A DNA stretch of 64,000 nt, from the NCBI GenBank assembly GCA_027475525.1, contig JAMWFC010000054.1, positions 434,001 to 498,000 on the forward strand. Direction: 5' to 3'. The position numbers were made by a program, and so were the translations under genes. The stretch comes from Macrolepiota albuminosa. Its lineage: Eukaryota; Basidiomycota; Agaricomycetes; Agaricales; Agaricaceae. The notes under the pieces are model-generated. The model searched no databases and was not told where the DNA came from. It saw only the letters and a list, made by a program, of their open reading frames with translations. Positions 32,478 through 44,300 of the stretch are shown here, one piece after another; within the stretch, counting starts at the first letter, position 1, and every line of letters begins with the position of its first letter.

Positions 32478-33701
32478 TCATACCACTCTAACGTATAATG
32501 CTATTGTTGCTTTACTACTTCTACAGACTTGTATATCCAACGTATCCAGACTGCCTTCTTTGACAATCAACCTTCTACCAGTAATTAAACCGTCATAGAA
32601 CCACACCCTCAAGGATAAATTCATGTATCGACAAGTAAAATGACTGTTTGCAAAATATATGATACCTTTTATGATATATTGTCTGTCTCCTGACCTATAA
32701 ACCGGCACATCTATGTATCTATTAATTATGATGTCGATTGACACCACATCAAAAGACATTATTGGTGCTGTGTATACTGTTCTCATTATTCTAACTAATT
32801 CAGACATGCATGTTCTGTACCGAGATTCAGTAAGAAATTCCATGTTTCTTAGGAAATGTTGTATTGACGGTTGTGAATTATCTAGTATGGCAATCTGGCA
32901 CGAATTTGATGTAACAGCTCTTCTGTTAACTGCATGACTGTGTAGACAGTGCATGTATGACGTGTATACATTTTGCTTGCATATAAGCAACTCTTCAATC
33001 ACAGCATGAACACTCATTAGTTCACCATACAAAAAGTTTATCAGATTGCAATTATTCATATGATTTCTCAAATCCTCTCTTGCGTTCTCCAGCGTGATTT
33101 TACTTCCGTGCATTGATAAGAATTGGCTCTCCATGCTTTGCATAATTGATGTCCTATATGATCAGAAATTCGTCGACCATAGTGACATATCATCTTGCCA
33201 CATATTGTACAATATAGTTATCACTGCATCGTATGCACAACTGTTGGCATTCCATTTAGTTCCAACCAGTCCTCCACATCTGTCCACATTTAATTCCTGT
33301 TCACTGCTTATAATATGTTTTGAATTTTTCAAATTGGGCAAACCATTGTTGTGGTTTTGGTTTGTTTTACTGGGTATTGGTTGAGTATGCACTATGGGCT
33401 GAGTTTCTTTAGCTGGAATAAATCTGCTTTTAGAAGACTGTGGTAGCTTAATAGGTCTATCTTCACTAGCAACCTGCCATTTGATATCAGGGAATGATGC
33501 ATCATCGTAAGGGTCCTTGTCACTCCAACGTAAGGCCATATGAAGGTTAGAGGGCATGTAACCTTTTTGTTTGCATTGTCTAAATGAATAAATCAGATCA
33601 GATCGTCTAGGTGAATCGACAAAACCTTTAGGGAGCTGGTTCATATATCTGTGTTTGGTTATTTCATCGAGCAGTTTCAAGTTGTGAAATTCCCTGTGCA
33701 A
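32478..33701 (-). pseudogene. C-terminal USP-like cysteine-protease domain of the Helitron polyprotein
   Basis: The helicase frame continues without shift into this part. After a linker (LHREFHNLKLLDEITK, MALRWSDKDPYDD) comes GGLVGTKWNANSCAYDAVIT, with a likely catalytic cysteine coded at 33237-33239. About 200 residues on, past one TGA near 33162, stands IIKGIIYFANSHFTCRYMN followed by VWFYDG, which resembles the histidine box and following acidic/asparagine position of ubiquitin-specific proteases; the histidine codon is 32640-32642. The order Cys, spacer, Gly-Ile...His, Trp...Asp is that of papain-fold USP enzymes. I infer the family from motifs only; an OTU- or other C-type peptidase is the alternative. 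Cutting the Helitron polyprotein or removing ubiquitin are possible roles. Confidence 0.6.
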
Positions 33702-36374
33702 CGCGCCACTTGCTTTGCCTTGTATTTTGTTAGCATCAAACCCTCAGATAATAAGCGTTTCTGCAGCCATAGCACTGCAGGATAGTGCAGTGTAGTAGGC
33801 TTGGTGCGATTGATACTTGGTTAAGTCTACTGGATTGTAAGGTCTAGTTTTTCCTTGACTTGCATAATCCATCATGGCATAGTTTACCAATACCTCTACC
33901 TGTGATCAAAACAAAGACACACTGTTGTTGCTAGGGAGTCTACACTTAAGATGCATGCTTGTACATACAATTGGAATCACATTACCAAGAAGTCCATCGA
34001 TTTTTACTCTTTGCAGAGGATTGTTGAGTAGTATAAATAATGTATCCAGCATAATCTGTCTGGCTGATCCAATGCAACTTTTCCAACCATACACAAAACC
34101 TTCCTGTCCGTTGGTGATGCATAATTCTGTAGCCGCATTATTCTTGATTATAACAAGCAAGCCTATATACAACAACAGCTTTTCCGTGACTTGAACACTG
34201 CAAGATGACAGTGGTTGGTTCTATAACGCACGCTGTATAGTTGAAGAAAATCTCATGGTTTCTTTAGAGCACATGTAACTGGATGAATGGGTTTTTGTTT
34301 CATTGCCATCTCTGGAAGACAGACTATCTTCGCTGTAGAAATGCACTAGTTCCTGATGGGTCTCGCTTGCGAATCGAGTACTTCCCATAATATTAATAGT
34401 GTCTTTGTCTACGTTTTGTGTAGTGATTATAGAAACGTTTCTGAACTGTTTGTCGGATATAGATGAGCAACTATTAGAGACGGCCAATGACCTGCTCCTA
34501 AGAAACTTAACGTCTTCTTTGGTAGATGCTCTATACCTCATATTTTTGAGCACAGTGCACAAAGCCATGTCCTCCATAGACCAAGTTTTCTGCCTCATAT
34601 TTTTATGCAATATGACAATGGTTGTTACCTGATGCCATACAGCCTTGTCTATGGCAGACTCCTGATCCTTCAACGTTTTGGTATTTAAACCTACAGTTCT
34701 ACTATATAACACCAATCCTTCATGCCCAGTGACAGGGAGCAACTGAGCGAAGTCACCTGCAAATACCATGTTCATACCACCAAAAGAGATATCTAGTCTA
34801 CCAGACAGCTGAGCCAGTCTTGCAGATATCTTATACAAGTCTCGACACAATAACATAGATACTTCATTAAAAAACATGTAATCGACACATAGTAGATGAG
34901 TTTTAATTTGAGCAAGTTGTTTCTTCGACACACCAACCATGTCGTTAATGCTGAACATCAAATAATATGTTGAACTACCTATAAGCGATGCAGCAGTGCC
35001 TGTAGGTGCAACTACAGCCAGATGATATGCCTCTCCTCTAGCTTCAAAATACTTGATGAGGGCTCAGAGCACCTGGGTTTTTCCAGTGCCTCCCATTCCT
35101 CCCATATACAATTTAAGTTGCTCAGACATATACAACATTGCATAATTAGCCACAATGTGGAACACTCTTAGCTGTTCTTTGTTCAGCCCGTATTTTGAGG
35201 ATATAATAGTGATAGTAGGTTCTCATTTATTGTCCACATATATTTTCTGAAGATACTTCCAATCTACTACGTTGACATGTTCCAGTAGTTCTGGTATGCT
35301 GCCTGGCAACTTACCACTGCATGCAGGTATGCTAGAATTTTGGCTCTTCAGCACCTCATCCTGCTTCACTGTAACAACAGCTTTTTAGTAAGTTGAATTA
35401 TGTTCCTCAATCATAGGTTCAACGGCGTCAATTTGAGGAAACACCTGGTCCACTATAAGATCTCTCCACCTAAGATCTGCCATAGTTGCTAACATTTGCA
35501 GCATATCAGATCTATGTTTTAATTTTTTCTTGCCAAATACAGTAGATGTTTCTTCATCAACACCTGCGATTACATCATTCATATCCTCAGAGTTTTCAGT
35601 TTTGTCCTGCTGCATCATGTCAGATAGTTCATCTCTAGTCAGCGTTGAATTAGTAAAACATACACCTCCGCTCTTCAGCTGAGCATAAAAGCTGTTGGCT
35701 GCATCTAAGCACTCATATTGTATGTTCATGTTCTTGAGCAGTGTGAGTTGATGCTTATTGAAGGATATAGATTCAAAAGCTGAATCCCACGTTTCTCCAG
35801 TATTTTTAAAGTCATGTCCTGTATGCCAAGGTTTGATCAGCGTTAACATAGTTGCACAATAGTATTCTCTATTTCCTTGATCCTTCCTAGGTAAATTTCT
35901 GCCTACTAAATTAGGGACACGCCTACACAAGGGAGGATACATATAAGTACCATGAGTATTGGAAAGTGGATGATGAGTTGAGAATTTAACAACCACCGAA
36001 CCCTGCATATTTTTTGTTCTGACCAATATATTACGTGTTCTGTTGATCAACTTGACTCTCTTACATCTCAACAACTACTCATACAAAGTCATTTGGTCCA
36101 ACTCCAGCCCTTTGAAAATATAATCAAATACGGGTGATAGCTCTATTACTCATCCTCATTTTTTAATTATTGCCAACTTATCAGGAAAATTGTCACATAA
36201 CTGGTCAGCAGCATAGTCTGCCCAAGGATGTCTGGCCTTTTGAACGAAAGTAGGCCAATACAAATTCGAGAAATTATAGTCAGTATAATGATCAGGATTG
36301 CCTAATAGATACATGCAAATTATTGGCAATCCCATTTCTGTTTTAGCGCTAAGAACATTAGCTATCTTAGTCAT
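33702..36374 (-). pseudogene. Helitron PIF1-like helicase domain
   Basis: One frame from 36374 to 33702, interrupted by eight stops. It begins with AKTEMGLPIICMYLLGNPDH, goes through FSTHHPLSNTHGTYMYPPLC and NREYYCATMLTLIKPW, and reaches the Walker A box GGMGGTGKTQV (35076-35093 for GGTGKT). Walker B reads FFNEVSM (about 34.86 kb), with asparagine in place of the usual aspartate, so the ATPase would be impaired even without stops. FGGMNMVFAGDFAQLLPV is the classical PIF1 motif III. Near the end MMDYASQGKTRPYNPVDL and QSHQAYYTALSCSA match helicase motifs V-VI of the family. It unwinds DNA during rolling-circle transposition. Confidence 0.85.
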
Positions 36375-36375
36375 T

Positions 36376-38103
36376 AGCGTGCGGGCTTTCTCTTGACGAT
36401 TAAGTAGACCGTTTAGTATATCTGCATGTTTTAAGGGTGAGCTTTGTTACATATTTAGTGACATACAACAACACAGTCTTGATGGCCGTCTCAGAGCGGA
36501 GGCTTATTACATCAGTATTGCATCAAAACAGGTAAGTAAGAGGACTTGTAAACATATTGAGCCACGGTTCTGTCTTCCGCATGTTCAAAGCACCAGTTGT
36601 CAGATCAACTTCTGTGTGCGTGTACAAAGGATGAGGGAATCTTGCTCTATATTTACCCCATGGATTATCAAGACATCCTTTGTGTTCCTTGTTTTTTTTC
36701 TGTATGCCATTTTTGTCCTTAGTGGAAGTACATGTATGTATGTTTGATCGGTACAACAGATTGTCCACCGTATGACAAAAGCGAACCCACCATCCTGCTG
36801 CATTATCACATGCTGCACACAATGAGCATTCTTCTTTACAAGGGAGGGATGGCAGTTCCGGAAGTGACCTAGTAGGATCTGTATATCCCAAAGTAGCTTT
36901 ATTTAACAATATCTGCTTTTTGACGTCTTCCAGTGTTCTAGTCAAGAAATTGCCTCAATATACTGATTCTAGATATTCCACGATAGCCTTTTGAAACCCC
37001 GATGACAGGTCCATTATTTTTTCTCTGACTTCATCCAGAGTAAATCCTCCTCGAATCCACAGAAGCATGTGTAAATGTAGGGTAAGCCTACCTTGTTGTT
37101 CCATGATACCATAGTATGCCAAAGTATGCCCATACAATTCTGAGTTATCTGAGTCGGCTCCTAGCATGTGTATTATGAATGTGTTTATCATAAAATGAAA
37201 GAAACGTGCATTGGCAACAGGATTCTTGGATATAAGACGGTAAGCATTGTCCGAAGTATAGGGAATAGATGGCGTGAAGGACGTCTTACTATCTGCATAA
37301 TAAAGACATATAGGATGTTTTACATCGGCAGGCAATAAAGTGATATACCAAGAAGGAGCACCTTTGCTTATGATGAGGGACCATATCTCATTCCACATGT
37401 GTTTTTTGGAAACAACAGACCTTTTGACACCACCAGAAATCACATCCAAGTCATCTATTACACAAAAACAAGTTTTTTCATCCTCGGTAACTGGCTTAAC
37501 TATATCTCCAGCTGCCATTTTTTGTGAAAGGTCATAAAATACTTTTGAATCGACAGTTGTAAGACGGTCAGAAATGTTGTTAAAGTTTGCATGTTCTGTT
37601 GCTAGATAGCCTCCACTAGTAGCAGCCTTTACCTGTTCATGGCTGAAAGCAGCAAATGGGAATCTAGTATCTGTTTGAAAGTGTTTATCATGATATATAA
37701 GCAAATTGGCTTTATGCACATGCACTGATACACCGCACTTGTTACCGCCTATGCCACCTAGACCATAGGAGAACAGCCAAGAAAATATTTGCAGATACAA
37801 ATCCAGATCGCCAAATATATTCTTGGGGTACATAGAATGACCAATATGCAGAGCTTTTCCATTAGACATCTAATGCTGCATGGCAAGTCCTTCAAGTTTG
37901 TCCATAGTCTTGGCTGATAAAGCATCCCCAGTGAGGCCATGGACAACAAAGGGGCAATCGCCTATGTGGATGCCAAAATCTTTATTATCTTCATGTATCG
38001 GTGGGTCTATTGTACTAGCCTTGCCAGCACTTTGGCAATGAACAACAGACACAGAAGGAACATCTTCAGGATATCCCTCTAAATTGCTGTACAATATTTC
38101 CAA
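36376..38103 (-). pseudogene. Helitron Rep (HUH, two-tyrosine) endonuclease domain
   Basis: The segments 38103-37870, 37869-36955 and 36945-36523, and the Y2 box, lie in one frame interrupted by TAG, TGA and TGA. The metal-binding HUH box reads RLTLHLHMLLW, with the two histidines coded at 37069-37077. The two catalytic tyrosines are in YVTKYVTK (36442-36465), three residues apart as in Helitron transposases. FFHFMINTFIIHMLG and AYYGIMEQQGRLTL are further typical stretches. This domain nicks and joins single DNA strands. All catalytic residues that I can identify are kept; only stops and the frameshift at about 36.43 kb break it. Confidence 0.85.
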
Positions 38104-38128
38104 ATTGCTATATGAAGAATGGTTAAGT

Positions 38129-39793
38129 TTAAGCCATTATAACGCATGCTGAATATTCCTTCTGCTCATGAGCAGAGGTAGCCTCTGTAACTCCTTCAGA
38201 TGGCTTGCAAGGACCAGAAAATAAAATAGCAATCATGTCATCGAGGTCGGTTACAGGAGGTGGAAGTACTTGATATACCTTCTGAATAGGCGACTTGAAG
38301 GCAATAAGATACGCCTTCATCTTGCTCAGACCAGAGGCTGACACATGAGCATAACACAAGGACTTTCTTACCCTAGCAACTAATATCTGTTCGATCCAAT
38401 TAAGGTGTTTTAACATGTCAGGTATAGGGCCAATCCAAAAACTATTGGCTAGCATGTTTTTTGAAACCATCCCATTGAACAATTGCTGTCGGCATGGTCA
38501 ACAAACATGTTTACACAAGTGATCAATTACTGGTCCTCTCAGCTCCCTGACACAATCTGTATCGGACAATCGTTCTATTTTAGTGACTCCTGGAATGCAG
38601 AGTACGTCTAGATAACCTTTCATACTCTTGAGAGTATTCATATCAGCTACAGGATGTAGGAGACCACATACTGCACAACCTGCTTCCTCCACATATCTAT
38701 GTCCTGTACCAGAACAAAAATTTCCTACTACATCCATGGTTCACGTTTTACTAAGAGGATATGGCAGAAATACCATACTTTCATCTGGATCTGGATATTC
38801 TTGTTCAAGAGGTACGGCGATGCCTTGTTCAATGCATGTTAATTTACAGGTATGTCTACAGGTACCGTGATGACAAGGATATGATTGGCTCTGTTTATGT
38901 GTGCGACAGGCGATTGCCAGCCTTGCTGCATCTTTGGTTTGTTTATCTGGTTCAGCCCATAATATCATAGTGTTGATGACACACAATAGGCAACTGTAAC
39001 CATCAAACTTTGAGGACAATTCTTCCTTCATTATAGAAGTACTCATACTGATGCCATGCATGCGGGCAACCAGACGAATATTTTTTATAGACAAGTAATT
39101 GACTATCTCTCATACAGGTATTTGCAAGTGCACAAAGCCTTTTGTCATGGGATGTGACGTGAAACCGCTGGCATCTACGTGATCAACATATTTGAACACC
39201 TATCCCACCAGGACGTGCTCATAACTGGCAGACACATGCAGACTAACTGCCTCTACAGGAAATGAATAAAACTTGGTGCCACCAAAGTGAATAACATGAT
39301 GCAGGATGTCTTTCTTCAAGTAGTGCAGTGTACGAACATGGGTTTGTAAGCCTAATGATGGACAGAATACATTATATGCGTAGGGATGATGCACATGCTC
39401 CATAGTAAGAATAATGTGTTTGATTGCAAGTACATAAACAAGGGATGGCCAGCCATCAAAAAGGTCAACATCCTCTTCAATTAAATGTACTATTACTGCA
39501 GCATTACACAGGCCATATTTTACAGCAAGTTGAAATATACTGGTGCCAGACACATAGTCCCTCAGGGAAACCACAAAATTGTGGAGTAAGATATGTCCTC
39601 TGGTTGACAAAACTCGTAAAGCACAACATGTTCTTGCAGTGTGCATACCAGTCCAAAAGTGGCAAACATGTACCCAAGGATATAGCAAATTGTATATGTT
39701 GATGTAACTATGAGGAGACCGTTGAATGTACACTTGTTCATCCAGATAAATAAACCATCGTTTAATTGACACAATGTATAGATCAATACGCAA
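38129..39793 (-). pseudogene. Helitron polyprotein, N-terminal region
   Basis: Four segments share one frame (39793-39200, 39094-38741, 38737-38498, 38482-38129), separated by TAG, TGA, TGA and TGA and ended by TAA. Recognisable stretches are DASGFTSHPMTKGFVHLQ (about 39.15 kb), NIRLVARMHGISMSTSIMKE, and cysteine/histidine clusters CHHGTCRHTCKLTC and CAVCGLLHPVADMNTLKSMK that look like zinc-binding modules. The arrangement is like that of other Agaricomycete Helitron proteins ahead of the Rep domain. The frame shifts between 38129 and 38103. The start codon is uncertain; 39793 is only the left edge of the open frame. Confidence 0.7.
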
Positions 39794-41302
39794 ACACCGT
39801 GAAAGGTGTCTGAATACATATAGCTGCGAACAAATGTAACATAAAAGGCCATCATAAGAGTGGTGCTGGTTTACCGCAGCATGATCATATCAGATGATAT
39901 AGTGGGTGCATAAATCTACAAGAGGTGCAGAGCCACCATTAGCAAGTCGCATGCATGATACATGACGTTCTGAATGCATGCAAGTTGCGTTTGAAATATT
40001 GTGTACTGCATAGAGTGGTTCAACAGTCTTTCCATCGGTTGAAAAGTGTTTAATCGCATTTAGTTAAGTGTGTATATGAAACATCAAAGTACAGGGTATA
40101 ACTGACCCAATATTATATGCATTTGCATATATAACAAGGGCGTATAAACCGCACACGATGAGCAGATAGACCATAGCCCATTGCTTGACAAAAAAGGTGG
40201 TGAAGCGCATACTAATAATCATTGAAGCATAGGAGGTTAGTATTTGTTACATAAGCATCAGTATAGACAACCCTTTGGTAAGACCCGTTATTAAGGGTTA
40301 TATAAGCATATGGATAGACGAAGTCCACATGGCATTTAAAGTTTACGATGTTCTATAGTGTTATATACCTACACAAAAAGACTGATTATAGAAATATCAA
40401 CAAATATACGCCAGTGTATACTGCAAAACAATATATTTAACACCTATATAATACAATGATAAGGTTGAGTATATCAAATATACATAATACCAACGCCGAG
40501 CTAACAAGATAGCAATGAGGAGAGTTAAGTCAGCAGAAAATTTAAAGGCACATGTACATTGTGTTTAAGCTAGGACATGTCCACCTAATTACTATCTACT
40601 TAACTACCAGACTTATGTAGTGAACATGCTTATCTATACATATAACACCAATAAATACATTAGTGCGACATTAAACTGATAAGCTACAACAGCTCATATG
40701 TCAGTTTACACTATTTGAGGGTTGAGGAGACAATTATATTACTTTGTAGGTGTAATGCAGCAACGTAATATCAGACAAGACAAATACTTATATATTAATA
40801 TATTATACACACATACGTATAATATACTATATCCTACGGCACAGTCAACAGGTCACAAGGGGCACATTACTTTGACAATAGCTGAGACCTGCCATTTCAG
40901 TATCCAGCATGCATTATCCAGATCAACAAATGAATCATTTGTAGTTTGCTATGGCATTGTGTGGCAGATGCAACAAAAGAGTGACAAACCTCAAATTGTC
41001 GCTGAGAAGGGACTTAATATTTTCCACATATGCATATTTTTTTTTCCAGGTGAACCTTATATATCTCACAATACAGAGTTTAGGATATATCACAACACAT
41101 AATTCAGGACAGAATATCAAAAGTTTACATGCGAGAGAGCTATAACGGTTTCAAGAGTCAGAAGATGCAATTCTAGGACGGACTACAATGGTTAAATGAG
41201 TAAGCACATGATAATACGGATGTGCTACAACAATAAATACGTACCTTGGCAACGAGTGTGTTCCAAAGCAGTTGAAGACGGACAACCTTGTTTGCGGATA
41301 TT
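39794..41302. other. A/T-rich spacer without recognisable gene
   Basis: Short frames only. The 5' end of the Helitron is expected here but could not be defined. Confidence 0.45.
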
Positions 41303-44300
41303 TCAATCAGATACTGTAGTTGAACGACGATCAGATGGTGAAACAGTTTTCTCTGTCAAGGGTTCATGGCCTGAATGCTGATGCGAATACGGTTCATCTA
41401 CAGTGTCATTAAGAGACTCAAAGTCATCATCAAAATCGTCTCCATTGCTGTATACAAGGGTTTTGTAAATGTCATTATCCTTAGGATTGTTCCAATCTAG
41501 GCAAGGTGATATGTGTGATAGAGAGTACCTGAGTTCAGATGCCGTTTCTTTATCACCATAAACCAAACCATCGAGATAAGGACAATCTATTATATATAAC
41601 CAATGTAGTACTTGGTAGCAAGTATTACTGTAGTTCTGGGGCTTATTGGTAACTCAGAAAGTTCCCTCTAATCCACACTGTTGCTTGCTGATTGCTTGAG
41701 GTAATGAGGTGCTTCACAGAATATTAAATACTCTGGTGGGCAGTAGAAGGTTCTCAGTCAACTCCAGCCTAAGCAGTTCACTCTCTGGGAACTGCTGAGC
41801 CTTTGTTTTCCAATAGACTTCCAAGAAGAGGTTCAATAAACTCTAGCCTAGGTGATTCACTCCCTGGGAACCACTGAGCCTTTGCCTATCAAATGCCTGT
41901 CTATTCTCTACTAAACTTGGGCTATTTATACTGTTTTTCTGGTGCACAGACCACTATCTACACCTGACTCTTTGTTGTCAACTCCCCAGCCTCCAGAACA
42001 TATTTGATAGTCCAATTTCCCTTTTAGTAGGCATGTTTTGGTGCCACCAGTTCCACCATTCAACTTCTTGTTCCATCATTCCTCTGGATGTCTCTGATTG
42101 CCACTTCCCCATTTGCTTCAGCTCCATTTAGCACGATCCCATTCATAGATCCTTCTTTCCCCTTTTAGCACTTCCCTGCATTCCATGCTTCTTTTGACAT
42201 CTCTCCATGCTTCTTTTCCTTTCCCCTTTCAGTCATGACAAATTGGGCATTTTCAGATCTGATCTTGATCTAGATCATCACAAATTGATCCCATTTCGTC
42301 ACTTCTGCCAGCTCCCATGCTTCCCCTCCCCATTACAGTGGTTGGACTATTGTTGTGTTGATAGCTTGAGCTGGTCCCTGCCCTTTGTTCTGTACTGTCT
42401 GTGTATTTATTGGGGTGTTTTTGGAGATATAATTTGTTGAGACTGCTACCAGAAGGCTTACAGTTTTCAGCCTTATGATTAAATGTTTATTTTGACTTCT
42501 GGTGCATGTTGTGTCTTTGACTGCTGGTACAGCATCGTATCACCAAATAAACCAGTAATAAGAGAATAATGACAACACTGTAGCACACCGTATGCATCAC
42601 AAGTAGACTTCCCTACAGTGTATGACGGGCCGTTTCAATAAAACGATCAGTCAGAAGAACTGGCTGTCATGGTTTTGAAATAATCCCATGCAGGCCTGCC
42701 ACATATATATTTGCAAACTGCCGTCCGAACCAAAGAGGTACCCAGCCCTTCAACTTTGCCTTGTATTCCTGACACACGAGCAGCTTTCTTCAGTAGAACA
42801 AGCACATGAGCATGATGAGCTAAAAACACAGAGTAAATAGTCTGGAACACGTCATAACTGTTTAAAGAATCACCAGGCCTGCAAAAAGTATGACGAAGAA
42901 AGTACCAGTACACAATTTTACGGGCCCTCAAGCAGTTTTTGATAAATAACTCAAAAGTGCAAACATCTGTATTAAACAAGTAGTTCCAATTTATAAGAGC
43001 ACTATGCAATTCGAAATAATTGCACAGCAAAAAAATAGACAGTGCGCCTTCCCAGGTATCTCAATCTGGTACATGCTGATACTCCTGGTCTACAAGAAAT
43101 TAAATAGTTTAAAAAATAATTAATTAAATTAAATTAACTAAAAATTAGAAGGCAACATTAGTATGCTCACCTAGGTCGCTCTCAAAAATTTTCTTTGTAT
43201 ACTGGTAGTAATGCACGAGCATGCAGACTAGTATAAAATGAGAAGCTGTTCTATGATCAGCATTTGCAAGAATTTGACTATCCACAAAATGATGATATAT
43301 CCCAATAATGGAATCAGCAAGAGTGGTCGCAAGATAATAATGACCTCCAACACATATAGAAGGAACCAGTATCATGACACAAAGTGGCACGTTGGGGTGC
43401 ACAATACTACAGGATCAGTCATATCTTATATGCAGCAACATAAAGGCACCACTCACAAAACATCACCAGGTTCCAATACAACCACTTGGATATCCCACAA
43501 GTCAGTGTTTGCCTCATACATTACATATTTCTCCATAAAAATAGAGATGGTAGCAAAATTCTTGAAAGATTCGGACTTCGGTTGCGCAACATACAGTAAC
43601 TTGAAGCCCGTTTCCACCTATAAGAAAGTACCATACCCATTAGAACCAATGTGCCAGTAATGATGGGCAGATCCAGTCAATGCTATTGCCCACCGCATGT
43701 CAGATATCAGATAATTGTCAGAGGAGTTGCAATACAAGGATTGACCATTTACTTGCAACCACGTGAACCAATCACCTAACACAGACAAGACGGGAAATGG
43801 ATTGCATACTGCAGGCATATTGAGAGCACTCAGAGCCGGCAGTTCCGCAGATAAAACAGCAGCAAACATGTTGACTGGAGAATCTCTATGCATACATTGA
43901 GTATTTAGCAATGTGAAATCTATCATATGTAATTATATGTAATGAAATGCAAGAACACACAAATAGGCATACCATGAATAGTGGTAACACTGTATATGTT
44001 GCAGATGGATGCCAGCATTGCACCAGTAAATCCATTGTCTACATGGTCGATGCCTTTGATCAATACGGCAGCATAGTCGGTCAGATATTTAGAAATGCTG
44101 ATATTAGTGGGGTCCGTCAATTCATTCATAGAAGCAATCTTGATAAACGTTGGTCTAGTCGACCCTCTAACAACCAAGTTGTGAAGTGAGTAAAACCATT
44201 GTAAATCCTCTTTTAACTGTAGGGTGTTCAGCAGCAGTTATGGAAACAGATTACAGTATTTACATGGAACTTGGGTGTAAACCAATATGTGCAGTTCGTA

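Larger units (their letters stand above)
32478..39793 (-). mobile_element. Helitron: Rep, PIF1-like helicase and cysteine-protease-like domain
   Basis: On the minus strand a single very long coding frame (about 2,440 codons) can be followed from 39793 to 32478 with only two frameshifts (about 38.1 and 36.4 kb). It carries a zinc-finger-like N-terminus, a Rep with the HUH motif and two-tyrosine motif, a PIF1-like helicase and a C-terminal protease-like domain. I count 18 in-frame stops (12 TGA, 4 TAG, 2 TAA), so it cannot be expressed as one protein. Helitrons move by rolling-circle replication. The element ends (TC...CTRR with hairpin) were not located, so the true element is larger than the coding limits given. 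Confidence 0.88.
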
